Source of the DNA: Lachnospiraceae bacterium
GTDB taxonomy: Bacteria; Bacillota; Clostridia; Lachnospirales; Lachnospiraceae
NCBI GenBank assembly: GCA_017443685.1
Contig: JAFSYD010000021.1
Span: forward strand, 1-22,577
Direction of reading: 5' to 3'
DNA: 22,577 bases
A program made the translations under genes and the position numbers. The notes beneath the pieces were generated by a model. That model ran no database searches, was not told where the DNA came from, and saw only the letters and a list, made by a program, of their open reading frames with translations. Shown here piece by piece: positions 1-8,825 of the stretch. How positions within the stretch are numbered: position 1 is the first letter of the stretch; the number at the start of each line of letters is the position of its first letter.

Positions 1-1241
1 TTCTCTTCGGCAAAAAGCGTTACTGGGTCCGCATTGTGGACATCCGGGGCGCATATGAGAGGATCGATCCGCCCGTAATACAGAAGCTGTATCGGAACGT
101 GGCGCGCCTTTTGCAGATGGATGGCGAAGAAACGGAGACCTTCCGCATGGACCGTTACCGGCGCAACGCGTATTTTGACCTGTTGTTCGGCAATGTGCAA
201 AAGGAAGAGGTCTATGTGGACGAGACCGGACAGCTGTCGGCGGCCGAAATCGCGGAATTAAAGAATCATAATCTTCTGCGCGTTACGGCTTCCGGCGAAG
301 AGGGCGACCGTTTCCTCGTGAAATGGACGCCGGTAGAGGATTTTTCTCTTTCGGGACCGACCGACCGCCATTACGTTCTGCATCGGAGGATGGGACGGCT
401 GCAGTTCGGGGACGGCGTTTACGGACGTATCCCGGAAGCGAGCAGGGTGCCGAATATCAGCATTTCTTATGTGTTCGGCGGCGGCAGCAAGGGCAACCTT
501 GCGGCCGAATCCATACAGCAGATGGATCGCCAGATCGGCTTTATCAATGCGGTGTCGAATCCGGCGCCGACGGTGGGCGGGTGTGATGAGGAGCTTACCG
601 ATGAGGCGATCGTACGCATGACCGACCGGATCGTGACGCAGAACCGTGCGGTGACCTGCCGTGATTTTGAGCGGCTGGCATTTGCCTCGTCCCGTATGAT
701 CGCACAGGCGAAGGCCATTGCGGATATTGACGAGAACGGCGCCCCCAGGAAAAACGCGGTGACACTTGTGGTTTTAGACCGTGCCTTTGCGAGTGACCGT
801 CAGAATTTTGAAAAGATTTCCGCGCAGATCCATGCGGGGATGCGGGATAAGATCAGTCCGGTACTCATGGCGGAAGGCTTCTTCGTCTGTGAGCCGGAAT
901 TTGTCGAATGCAGTGTGAGCGCTGAGATCATCGCCGCGGACGAGGCGGAGATCTTTGCGGTGCGAAGGGCGGTGCATCAGCGGCTTTCCGATTTTATCCG
1001 CCCGGCGATGCGGGGCGGACAGGGCGGCTTTGCGATCGGTCAGATGCCGAACCTTCTGCAGCTGCAAAATGAGATCTTTGCGATCGAAGGGGTCAAGGGC
1101 GTTATGGGACTTAGCTTAAGAAATCTGATCCCGGGAACGAAAAGCGAGATCGACGCGAAAAATATGCCGAGGGCGGCGTTTGTACTGCCGATCTCCGGCG
1201 TTCATGATATTTTGGTAACGACACGGGATATGGAGGATTAA
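1..1241 (+). CDS. Baseplate J-type assembly protein, 5'-truncated by the window edge
   Basis: The reading frame is already open at base 3 and encodes LFGKKRYWVRIVDIRG before the first possible start (GTG at 36), so the gene begins upstream and only its C-terminal part, about 413 residues, is visible. It resembles the putative baseplate assembly (gpJ-like, Afp11/Pvc11) family. The hallmark is FGDGVYGRIPE (about bases 405-437), followed by a Gly/Asn-rich stretch (GGGSKGNLAAESI) and then GGCDEELTDEAIVRMTD, the order also found in the next gene. In this family the protein forms baseplate wedges that link the tube/spike hub to the sheath. It ends 7 bases before the next start, so the two are probably translationally coupled. 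Family assignment is confident; the exact Afp equivalent is not. Confidence 0.85.
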   Translation, partial: LFGKKRYWVRIVDIRGAYERIDPPVIQKLYRNVARLLQMDGEETETFRMDRYRRNAYFDLLFGNVQKEEVYVDETGQLSAAEIAELKNHNLLRVTASGEEGDRFLVKWTPVEDFSLSGPTDRHYVLHRRMGRLQFGDGVYGRIPEASRVPNISISYVFGGGSKGNLAAESIQQMDRQIGFINAVSNPAPTVGGCDEELTDEAIVRMTDRIVTQNRAVTCRDFERLAFASSRMIAQAKAIADIDENGAPRKNAVTLVVLDRAFASDRQNFEKISAQIHAGMRDKISPVLMAEGFFVCEPEFVECSVSAEIIAADEAEIFAVRRAVHQRLSDFIRPAMRGGQGGFAIGQMPNLLQLQNEIFAIEGVKGVMGLSLRNLIPGTKSEIDAKNMPRAAFVLPISGVHDILVTTRDMED

Positions 1242-1248
1242 GGGTAGT

Positions 1249-3354
1249 ATGCTTCCCGTACCGAGCTTAGACGATCAGACATTTGAAGAGCTGCTTTCCG
1301 AAGCACGCAACGTGATCACCAGCACGTACGCCGACTGGACGAATTTTAACGAACACGATCCGGGCGTGACGCTGTTGGAGCTGTTTGCGATGCTTGCGGA
1401 GAACCAGCAGTATTATATGGATCAGATCGGCAGGGAGAATCGGATCAAGTATCTGAAGCTTCTTGGACTGCGGCGCCGCCCGAAGGTGTGCGCCCGGACC
1501 TATGTGCATGTTGATACGGAAGATAACCTGCGTCTGATCAGGGGCAGTACGCTTCTGGCGGGAGAACTTTCGTTTGAGATGGAGAGAAACAGATGCGTTC
1601 TGGCACAGGACTTAAAGGGCGCGATGGCGGTCTGCGGCGAGGAGAAGCTCGACGCGGTATGGCTGTCGGGACGGCGCAGGGAGCGGATCGGTTTTCTGCC
1701 TTTCGGACCTAAGCCGAAGGAGGGGAATGCGTGCATTTTTGTGTTTAAGGAAGCGCCGCCCGCGAACGAATATCTGGCCCTGGGCGTGAACATAAGGCAG
1801 GGGAGCGTCGCCCGCAATCCGCTCGCGGATACACCGTTCGTGCCGTTTTACTCGCTGGCTTACGAGTACTATTCGACGGACGGCTGGAAGCCGCTGGATC
1901 AAGTCTCCGACGAGACGAAAGGTTTTCTGTACGACGGATCTTTTCGATTTTCGATCGGGGAAGAGCTGCCCTTCGCGCAGCTTTGCGGAGAGGAAGGATA
2001 TTTCATCCGTGTGCGGATCACGGAGGGCGAGTATGACATTCCGCCGCAGATCACCTATATGAGCATGAACATCGTTGCCGTTAAGCAGCGGGAAACGATC
2101 TGCGAGCATGTGGTGTATGAGCCGAAGGAGGAGGATAAAGCGGACGGGACCATTGCCTGTCCCTTATCGACGGAGCTTTCCGTATACGGCAAGACGGAGG
2201 TGTACGTGCTGCGCGAAAAAGCGTGGTATCGCATCGAGGATTTTGAGAAAAAGGTTGATCCCGCAATGGGGAATGCGGCTCTTATCGTATCGCTTCCGGC
2301 GGGAGAGTCAGCAGATCGCCTGCTTTTGATCCACAGACGGATCTCAATGTGGGATGAAAGCGTGGTGGGAGAGGGAACCGGTTTCCCGGAGCAGGAATTT
2401 TCGCTCGAGGATACCGCGGTCTGCGAGGATCCGATCGCTCTTTTGATCGAGGATGAGCAGCATCCGGGCGCATACCGTCTGTGGGAAAGAGTGGATGACT
2501 TTGCGGCGTCGGGGCCGGAAGACCGGCATTTTGTATTCGACAGCGAAAGCGGTATGATCCGTTTTGGCGACGGTCGGCGCGGACGGGTTCCCGAGGGGGA
2601 GATCCGGCTTGCGTCCTGCGTGCGTACCGAGGGCAGGGGCGGCAATATCCGCAAGCACAGGATCGAACGCTTTGCGCGTGGCGAGCTTTCCAATATCGGG
2701 GTTACGAATATTACGGAAGGCTGGGGCGGATGCGACGAGGAAAGCATGGACGACGCTTTCCTCAGGGCAAGGGAATGCTTAAGTCACCCGGTTACCGCGG
2801 TTTCGGCAGGGGATTACGAGCGGCTCGCGAAACAGACGCCGGGGCTTGTGATCCTGGACGCGAAGGTGATCTCGGCGGCAGACGTTAAGCGCTTCCGCAA
2901 GAACGCCGAAGCCGATGCCGTGCATATCGTCGTGGAACCTTTCGGCTATGAGAACAACCGTTATCTCGAGAAGTTTTACGCGAAGAACATTTTAAACCAC
3001 ATCGAACCCTACCGTATGCTGGGGACCGCGGTACGCATTTATTTCCCGGCGTATGTTGCGGTCGAGGTGTACGCGGAGCTTTCGTGCGCGAGCGTTTTTC
3101 TGGATATGGAAGAGCGTGTCCGCGAGGTGATCGGAGAGTATTTCGATGAACGCCAGAAGAGATTCGGGGAAAGCATCATATACAGCAACTTTTACGGTTA
3201 CCTTTTGCGGCAGGAGTTCATCACACAGGTACGTTCCCTGTCAATCTCGAGCAAAGGCGTAAGCGCGTTTTATAACAGGCTTGGGGACCTTTTGATCCCG
3301 CCGCATGCCAAGGTGCGGCTTACGGGGATCAAGCTGTCCCTGTCCATAGGATAG
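1249..3354 (+). CDS. Baseplate J-type assembly protein, long paralogue (Afp11-like)
   Basis: A 701-residue protein with the typical N-terminus of putative baseplate assembly proteins: NEHDPGVTLLELFAMLAE at about residues 34-51, followed by a helical segment. The middle carries beta-rich insertions. FGDGRRGRVPEG starts at residue 439 and is followed by GRGGNIRKHRI and GGCDEESMDDAFLRARE, matching the C-terminal half of the preceding gene. Two J-type proteins in series, one longer, are usual for Afp/PVC-like systems, where they build the baseplate wedges. The ATG is preceded by GGAGG about 14 bases upstream, inside the end of the previous gene. No frameshift or missing domain is evident. Confidence 0.9.
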   Translation: MLPVPSLDDQTFEELLSEARNVITSTYADWTNFNEHDPGVTLLELFAMLAENQQYYMDQIGRENRIKYLKLLGLRRRPKVCARTYVHVDTEDNLRLIRGSTLLAGELSFEMERNRCVLAQDLKGAMAVCGEEKLDAVWLSGRRRERIGFLPFGPKPKEGNACIFVFKEAPPANEYLALGVNIRQGSVARNPLADTPFVPFYSLAYEYYSTDGWKPLDQVSDETKGFLYDGSFRFSIGEELPFAQLCGEEGYFIRVRITEGEYDIPPQITYMSMNIVAVKQRETICEHVVYEPKEEDKADGTIACPLSTELSVYGKTEVYVLREKAWYRIEDFEKKVDPAMGNAALIVSLPAGESADRLLLIHRRISMWDESVVGEGTGFPEQEFSLEDTAVCEDPIALLIEDEQHPGAYRLWERVDDFAASGPEDRHFVFDSESGMIRFGDGRRGRVPEGEIRLASCVRTEGRGGNIRKHRIERFARGELSNIGVTNITEGWGGCDEESMDDAFLRARECLSHPVTAVSAGDYERLAKQTPGLVILDAKVISAADVKRFRKNAEADAVHIVVEPFGYENNRYLEKFYAKNILNHIEPYRMLGTAVRIYFPAYVAVEVYAELSCASVFLDMEERVREVIGEYFDERQKRFGESIIYSNFYGYLLRQEFITQVRSLSISSKGVSAFYNRLGDLLIPPHAKVRLTGIKLSLSIG

Positions 3355-3358
3355 ACAT

Positions 3359-4474
3359 ATGGCAAAGGGTGAATACTATTTTTTACTGAATAAAAGCGCG
3401 GACTACCGGAGAGGATATCTGGACGGCCTTCGGATCGAGGACGGGTTTCTTGCGCCGCCGGCGGAGGTCGGGAGGAACGGGATCTTCATCTCCCGCCTTT
3501 ACGACAGCCGCACCGAGACGATGCAATGGCACAGGCTTACCATGCGAAAGAGCGGATCCGAAGGCGCGTTTGAGCTTATGATCTTCGCGTCGGATGTCAG
3601 GGAGTTTGTCTTCGAAAATGAGCTGGTGGATATCGAGGATTTTATCAAAAACGAAAAGATCCCCATCGACATCAAAAAGAGGGCGCTTGCTCCCTTCTTA
3701 AAAAAACGGGTCACGGATACGGACGATGTCTGGCTGCATGACGTTAAGGGACGCTACCTGTGGATATCGGTGGTGATGTACGGGCGGCATGAGCAGGCCA
3801 GGATCGAGGAGATCCAGATCGAGTTTCCGGGGCGGAGCATATTAAAGTACCTGCCGGAAATCTACGAAGAGGTGGATGCGGACGGATTCCTCGAACGGTT
3901 CTTAGGCGTCTTCCAGACGATCTACGAGGACCGGAGCACACAGATCGAACAGATGGCTCAGCGGCTTGATCCGGACAGCGCCGAAGAAAAGGAGCTTTAC
4001 GCGTTAGCCGGATGGCTCGGTATCGAATCGCCGCATGTGTGGACATCACAAAGCCTGCGCATCCTGCTGCGTGAATTTTTTGACCTGATCCGACGGCGGG
4101 GGACAAGGCAGGGCTTAAGACGGATCCTGACACTTTTTACAGGGACGGAGCCGCTCATTGTGGAGCCGCAGGAAATGGACGATTTTCCGAAGGACAGTCC
4201 ATACTATGATACCCTCCGTAAGCTGTACGGAGGCGGTGAAAAAAAGATCATGATCCTGCTTTCCGAGGATGTCGCGAAGCCGCGGCTGAAGGAGCAGGTA
4301 TTGCGGAACCTGATCCGGGACATGTGCCCGGCGTATGTTCCTCACGAGCTGGTGCTCTTGAAACCATATATATTCGCCGGCGCATACAGTTACTTAGGCG
4401 TGAACACGACACTTGGCGCATACGGACAGACACGTCTGGACGGAACCTCGGCGGTATCGTTTACCAAGATATGA
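3359..4474 (+). CDS. Phage tail protein, P2 gpI-like (Afp12/Pvc12-like)
   Basis: A 371-residue protein starting 4 bases after the previous stop. The C-terminal half (about residues 160-275) matches the gpI-like tail family: ILKYLPEIYEEVDADGFLERF, then a predicted helix, then LAGWLGIE, then RRRGTRQGLRRILTLFTG and a Glu-Pro segment. These are characteristic of the TIGR02242-type domain. The N-terminal 155 residues (YLDGLRIEDGF ... RYLWISVVMYG) form an extra beta-rich domain common in CIS versions. In the family the protein joins the J-type wedges at the baseplate periphery. Position directly after two J genes supports this. Confidence 0.85.
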   Translation: MAKGEYYFLLNKSADYRRGYLDGLRIEDGFLAPPAEVGRNGIFISRLYDSRTETMQWHRLTMRKSGSEGAFELMIFASDVREFVFENELVDIEDFIKNEKIPIDIKKRALAPFLKKRVTDTDDVWLHDVKGRYLWISVVMYGRHEQARIEEIQIEFPGRSILKYLPEIYEEVDADGFLERFLGVFQTIYEDRSTQIEQMAQRLDPDSAEEKELYALAGWLGIESPHVWTSQSLRILLREFFDLIRRRGTRQGLRRILTLFTGTEPLIVEPQEMDDFPKDSPYYDTLRKLYGGGEKKIMILLSEDVAKPRLKEQVLRNLIRDMCPAYVPHELVLLKPYIFAGAYSYLGVNTTLGAYGQTRLDGTSAVSFTKI

Positions 4475-4487
4475 AGGAAGGACGAAA

Positions 4488-6224
4488 ATGTACAACGCAA
4501 AAATGTATCCATTTGAACGCAATCATTATTTCTACGGCAAGCTGTTGTCGGTAGAGGATTTCGAGCTCGAGCAGAAGTACATGAATGACAAGCGCCGGCT
4601 CATTAACCGTTTCCTGTTCGGGAGCGGCGTCGTTACGGGACTTACCGTGGTCGATGTGGATGAGCAGACCGTCTCGCTGGAAGCGGGATTTGCGCTCGAC
4701 TGCTGGGGACGCGAGATCTTCGTTGACGAGCCGGTTCTTCTAAAGCTCTCCGCGATGGAGGGATTTGACGCCTGCCTTAACGCCAATGCGGATGATGTAT
4801 ATCTGTGCATGGAGTACAACGAGCAGGACGCGGATCGGGTGCACTCCATAGCCGCGCCGCAGTCAGCGGTTGACCGGCGCGTACACGATGACTTTGACCG
4901 TACGAGAGAGGGGGCCAGACTGTATCTGACCGCGAAGGAGCCGGAGGAGAATATCCGCCCGCAGCTTTCCTTCCGCCATCTGCGCGAGACACAGACCGTG
5001 CTTTACGAAGGGGAGAGGGAGCGGATCACGCTGATCGCGCCGCGTTTTGCGGTGAAGGGGGAGGACGCCGTGCTTCGCCTGCACATTGAAAACCGCGGCC
5101 GGAACACGTTAGCATTCGCGTTTGACCTGCAGCTTGGCGGGTTCGTATCAGCGGACGGCAAATCCTCGCTTGGCGTAACCTTTGACGAGGAACTCTACGA
5201 GAAGAGCGACCAGTATGATGTGACCATTCCGATCACGGCGCCGGAGGGCACGGCGACCGAGGGAATGATCCGTGTGGAGAATGATAAAGCGAAGCTGACG
5301 CTTTCGGGCAGTCCGGTCGATACCGCGTTCGGCGCCGCGATCAGTGTCGGATTTGCGAAGGACAGTGTCGCCGGCGCGATCGATGAATATTACCGGAATA
5401 TGTCCGTTGACAATGTTGCGCTTACGGGAATGCAGATCCCGATCTATCTGGCAAGGCTTTCGGTGACGACGACGGAGGACACGCTGATCATCGAATCCTG
5501 TGAAAATGTTCCGTTCGGGCAGTATGTGGGGAATATCCCCCTGATGGAAAGCCTGATGGAGGTTGCCGGGGAAGGCGGCGGCAGTGAAAGAAGCACAAGA
5601 ACGTCGCAGTCACAGGTTGCTGCAGCGGAAGGCATGGACCGGACAAGGATCGCGCAGGGCGTGTATGACCTTATGGTGGAAGGCGGAAGAAAGGGTGAGG
5701 TATCTTACTCCGCGCCCATCGCGCACGGTCTCGGGCTCGGACGCGTGGCGGTCACGCTTGGCATCGAGGAAAAAGACGGCGATGTCATCTACGGATCCAG
5801 TGATATTTTTGATTCGAAGGAGGAACGCGCCGTCGATGTGGACATCGCAGCAAAGGTGAATGAGGATGACGGAAGCTTTATCATCGGGGCGCGTCTTAAG
5901 GAGCAGTCGGTCGGCGGGCACGTCCGGATCCACTGGACGGCGCTGCGGGACGAGAGGACCGTCTACGAAAAGAGTGAAAAGCGGATCTTTATCAAGCCGA
6001 ATCTTTTGGAGCTTGGCGTCAGGGAATCCTACGCGCTGGAGTGCGTATGTGAAAATATGATGGAAAAGAGCGTTACCTGGAGTGTTCACGAAAACGGGGG
6101 ATATATTGACGAGACGGGACTGTATACGGCGCCGAACGATCCGGGCGTATATGAGGTTATGGCGCAGTCGACGGCTTATCCGGATGTCAAAGCCGCAATC
6201 TTTGTAGTAGTCAGAGGTGCTTGA
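4488..6224 (+). CDS. CIS-associated beta-rich spike/fibre-like protein with Ig-like C-terminus
   Basis: ATG 4488 is chosen because GGAAGGA lies just upstream and the conserved N-terminus starts there; an earlier in-frame ATG at 4413 would lie inside the gpI-like gene. The product is 578 residues. Residues 1-85 (RNHYFYGKLLSVEDF, FGSGVVTGL, AGFALDCWGREIFV) resemble an N-terminal domain I recall from other CIS loci, without a firm name. Around residues 185-275 is a CARDB-like beta region (LRLHIENRGRNTLAFAFDL). The last about 65 residues (SVTWSVHENGGYIDETGLYT ... DPGVYEVMAQS) look like a bacterial Ig-like domain. Position after the baseplate genes suggests an outer baseplate, fibre or receptor-binding part. 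This role is inference; a structural adaptor is the alternative. Confidence 0.6.
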   Translation: MYNAKMYPFERNHYFYGKLLSVEDFELEQKYMNDKRRLINRFLFGSGVVTGLTVVDVDEQTVSLEAGFALDCWGREIFVDEPVLLKLSAMEGFDACLNANADDVYLCMEYNEQDADRVHSIAAPQSAVDRRVHDDFDRTREGARLYLTAKEPEENIRPQLSFRHLRETQTVLYEGERERITLIAPRFAVKGEDAVLRLHIENRGRNTLAFAFDLQLGGFVSADGKSSLGVTFDEELYEKSDQYDVTIPITAPEGTATEGMIRVENDKAKLTLSGSPVDTAFGAAISVGFAKDSVAGAIDEYYRNMSVDNVALTGMQIPIYLARLSVTTTEDTLIIESCENVPFGQYVGNIPLMESLMEVAGEGGGSERSTRTSQSQVAAAEGMDRTRIAQGVYDLMVEGGRKGEVSYSAPIAHGLGLGRVAVTLGIEEKDGDVIYGSSDIFDSKEERAVDVDIAAKVNEDDGSFIIGARLKEQSVGGHVRIHWTALRDERTVYEKSEKRIFIKPNLLELGVRESYALECVCENMMEKSVTWSVHENGGYIDETGLYTAPNDPGVYEVMAQSTAYPDVKAAIFVVVRGA

Positions 6225-6229
6225 TTCTC

Positions 6230-7012
6230 ATGGTGATCAAAACATTAGAAGCAACCTATTCGGTGCAGCGTCAGCTGCCGTATGCGCAGGACAACCGGGT
6301 GTTTGTCTGCGAAAAGGAGGGGGTAAATGATCTGTTTCTCCTTGTCGAGATTGCGGACAAGGAGACGATACGGACGGCAGTGGACTTTTTGAGTTCGGCA
6401 AAAAGGATGCCGGAGTTTTCGGATTTTATTGATTGTTTTTTCGCGGAAGAGAATTTTTACGCGGTATTTGCTTTTTACAACAGCAAGTCCCTTGAGGAGA
6501 TCTTAAAAGAGGATCATCCGACTCTTCCCGAACGTCTCGCGATGGTACGCGAGATCCTTGAGAAATGGATGCTGCAGAAGCTGCCGCCGTATTTTTCTTA
6601 TGATACGGCACGGGTTGATTATATCCGGTTTACGGCAGGGACGAAGAGTGTACTGGCCTTCGCGCTTTCGAATCTTGCGCAGCGCGATGAGATCACTTTT
6701 GAAAAAGTGCAGCAGCGTTTTTCAAAGCTCTGGGAGGCCGCATTTGCGGAGGAGTTTGCCAAAAAGAGTGTGCCCGAGCTTGAGCGCTTCAAGGAAACTC
6801 TTGATAAAGGGGTATATGAAGATGTTCCGGCTCTGTTTGTCGCATATGATAAGCTGGAGGAGGAGATTTTAAAGCAGCCGGAGGGGGAATGGGAAGCGTC
6901 GAAAACATGGCCGTTTCGGCTATGGGAAAAGATAAAAGCGGGCTTTCCGGCGGTGAAGCGTATCATAGAGTTCATTTTGCTGTTCGCGGCGTTTATGTTC
7001 CAGATCAAATAG
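6230..7012 (+). CDS. Tail-anchored membrane protein of unknown function (possible kinase-like fold)
   Basis: A 260-residue protein. The frame opens with TTG at 6221, but ATG 6230 is preferred because AGAGGTG (6212-6218) is correctly placed for it. No family is recognised. Most of the protein is soluble and charged. Residues 243-258 (KRIIEFILLFAAFMFQI) form a hydrophobic C-terminal segment with only two residues after it, so the protein is probably tail-anchored with its body in the cytoplasm. Strands near residues 22-40 and 75-84 followed by the helix PERLAMVREILEKWM recall a protein-kinase-like layout, but no Gly-rich loop, HRD or DFG motif is seen. The kinase comparison is weak inference. 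It lies between the spike-like gene and the MORN membrane protein gene. Confidence 0.6.
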   Translation: MVIKTLEATYSVQRQLPYAQDNRVFVCEKEGVNDLFLLVEIADKETIRTAVDFLSSAKRMPEFSDFIDCFFAEENFYAVFAFYNSKSLEEILKEDHPTLPERLAMVREILEKWMLQKLPPYFSYDTARVDYIRFTAGTKSVLAFALSNLAQRDEITFEKVQQRFSKLWEAAFAEEFAKKSVPELERFKETLDKGVYEDVPALFVAYDKLEEEILKQPEGEWEASKTWPFRLWEKIKAGFPAVKRIIEFILLFAAFMFQIK

Positions 7013-7024
7013 GTCCGCCCCAGT

Positions 7025-7159
7025 ATGTCCAGCGGTGGACAGCAGAGGCAGTTCGACCGGATCGGTACGTTAGAGATCCATGAGGATAAGCAGCCGGAAG
7101 AAGCAGAGGAAGAAGGGTTTCAACCATGGCGTCGATTACGCAATTCGCAAAGCGATTAA
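7025..7159 (+). CDS. Possible small acidic protein (44 aa)
   Basis: An ATG-initiated ORF of 44 codons lies between the tail-anchored protein gene and the MORN gene and overlaps the start of the latter by 34 bases in another frame. The peptide is hydrophilic, with an acidic middle (EDKQPEEAEEEG) and no membrane segment or known motif. Codon choice in the first 34 codons looks coding-like. The upstream ribosome site is poor (AGGTCC). It might be a real small protein, or a translated leader whose ribosomes restart at the MORN gene ATG at 7126. It could also be chance. Confidence 0.3.
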   Translation: MSSGGQQRQFDRIGTLEIHEDKQPEEAEEEGFQPWRRLRNSQSD

Positions 7160-8787
7160 CACGATTTTTTATTACCCCGGTACAGATAGCCGCGCGCAAG
7201 ATCATGATCTTGTTCTCACCGACGAGCATCATGAGCAAGGTGTCGACGGATATCAAGACCGAAGTCAAAAACGCGAAAGGTGTACCGAATACCATCGAGG
7301 AATACTTCCTGATCGGACATCGGTATGTTGCGAAAAAGATCGTATATATCGGTACATTGGTGGCAATACTGGTACTGGCATTTATCATCCTGGTGGGAAT
7401 GCCCTGGGCGATCTCCAAATTTTTTACTCGCACCTTTGTTATCAACTCCGAGAAAATGGTGGGCTATAACGGCAAAGTACGCCTGGTGGATACGGCGGAT
7501 CAAAAGAAAGTGCTCTTTGAAGGACGGATGGAAGAAGGCCGGATCAACGGGAAGGGAACGCTTTGGGATTACGGCGGCGCGAAGCTCTATCAGGGAGAGT
7601 TTCTGATGGAGATGTACGAAGGCAGCGGGGAGACCTTTTACCCGGACGGCAGTACCTGTTACAAGGGCGATTTTGTCAGCAACAATTACGAAGGCACAGG
7701 AACGCTCTACTACGAAAACGGTCAGATGAAGTACAAAGGCACGTTCATCGGCGGACTGTATGACGGCATGGGAACGCTCTACTACAAGAATGGCAAGACC
7801 GAATATGTCGGGGCGTTTTCCCAGGGACTGTTTAACGGTACGGGCAAGCTTTACGATAAAAGCGGCAGGCTTTTGTATGAGGGTGCTTTCTCGGGCGGGA
7901 AAAAGAACGGACAGGGAACCCTGTTCGGCGCGGACGGCGAAGCTCTGTTTACCGGGGATTTTGCCGATGATGTGTCCGTCGAGGGTATGACGACGATATA
8001 CGATGATAACGGAAATGTTGTCTACAACGGTCAGGTAAAAGACGGAAAATATGACGGCGAAGGGGTTCTGTACGGCGAGAACGGCGAGATCGTCTATGAG
8101 GGCTCTTTTGCAAAGGGCAAATACGAAGGCGACGGCAAGCTGTATAACGAAGAAGGTGCTCTTGTATACGAGGGAGCATTCGCGGACGGCGCGTACGAAG
8201 GCGACGGCAAGCTGTATGACGAAGAAGGCAAAGTGGTTTATAACGGCGCTTTCGCTGCCGGATTGAAGGAAGGCGCGGGCAAAGTCTACGAGGATGAAGT
8301 GCTGATCTATGACGGCACGTTCTCGGAAGATATGTACGACGGCAATGGCATGCTGTATGATAAGGAAACGACCGCGATGGTATACAACGGCGCGTTTTCC
8401 CGTGGTCTTTATGAGGGAGACGGCGTGCTGTATGACCCCACGACCGAGATCAAGATCTACGAAGGCGCTTTCCACAACGGCCTTTATGAAGGCGATGGCT
8501 GTCTGTATGATGAGAGCGGGCTGCTTCTGTATGAGGGCGCGTTCTCCCAGGGCAAATACAATGGCAAGGGAACGCTTTATGATGCGAAGACCGGGGCGGT
8601 AGTAGCCGATGGCGTCTTTTCCGGAGGAGAGGCCACAGAGGCGGCAATAAAAGCGGCGCAGGATGCGGCAGCAGCCGGCGACGCGGGGGCGGCGGACGGC
8701 GCGGAACAACCGGCAGACAGCTCTGCGGCAGACGCCGCGGGAACAGCGGCAGGGAGCACTTCACCGAACGTGGTCATCACGCAGTAA
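7126..8787 (+). CDS. Membrane-anchored MORN-repeat protein
   Basis: A 553-residue protein with an AGAAGGG ribosome site 8 bases before the ATG. Residues 1-70 are basic and amphipathic. Residues 72-92 (IVYIGTLVAILVLAFIILVG) are a transmembrane helix. Residues 130-500 are about 16 repeats of 23-25 residues with consensus Y-x-G-x-F-x-x-G-x-Y-x-G-x-G-x-L-Y, the MORN / YwqK-type repeat. The last about 50 residues are an Ala/Gly/Asp low-complexity tail ending PNVVITQ. Basic residues before the helix suggest an N-in topology, which would put the repeats outside the membrane. MORN repeats mediate protein or lipid contacts in other proteins. Such a gene between baseplate and cap genes is unusual; anchoring or sensing for the particle is inference. 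Confidence 0.85.
   Translation: MASITQFAKRLTRFFITPVQIAARKIMILFSPTSIMSKVSTDIKTEVKNAKGVPNTIEEYFLIGHRYVAKKIVYIGTLVAILVLAFIILVGMPWAISKFFTRTFVINSEKMVGYNGKVRLVDTADQKKVLFEGRMEEGRINGKGTLWDYGGAKLYQGEFLMEMYEGSGETFYPDGSTCYKGDFVSNNYEGTGTLYYENGQMKYKGTFIGGLYDGMGTLYYKNGKTEYVGAFSQGLFNGTGKLYDKSGRLLYEGAFSGGKKNGQGTLFGADGEALFTGDFADDVSVEGMTTIYDDNGNVVYNGQVKDGKYDGEGVLYGENGEIVYEGSFAKGKYEGDGKLYNEEGALVYEGAFADGAYEGDGKLYDEEGKVVYNGAFAAGLKEGAGKVYEDEVLIYDGTFSEDMYDGNGMLYDKETTAMVYNGAFSRGLYEGDGVLYDPTTEIKIYEGAFHNGLYEGDGCLYDESGLLLYEGAFSQGKYNGKGTLYDAKTGAVVADGVFSGGEATEAAIKAAQDAAAAGDAGAADGAEQPADSSAADAAGTAAGSTSPNVVITQ
7513..8631 (+). repeat. Tandem MORN-repeat coding region (about 16 units of 69-75 bp)
   Basis: Repeats are in frame and encode 23-25 residues each. 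They are diverged at DNA level, although the units at about 8091-8240 share long runs (for example TACGAAGGCGACGGCAAGCT occurs twice, near 8124 and 8196). Unit 7 (FTGDFADDVSVEGMTTIYDD) and unit 11 (ending KVYEDEVLI) deviate most. The repeats explain the long open antisense frame across the gene. Confidence 0.85.
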
Positions 8788-8825
8788 AAGAATAAGATCG
8801 ATCAAAAGGGAGCGAAAAAAGGACT

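Noticed and set aside
7216..8709. 497-codon open frame on the minus strand
   Set aside because: It lies wholly opposite the MORN repeats; repetitive codons suppress antisense stops. No domain is recognised and no good start site.
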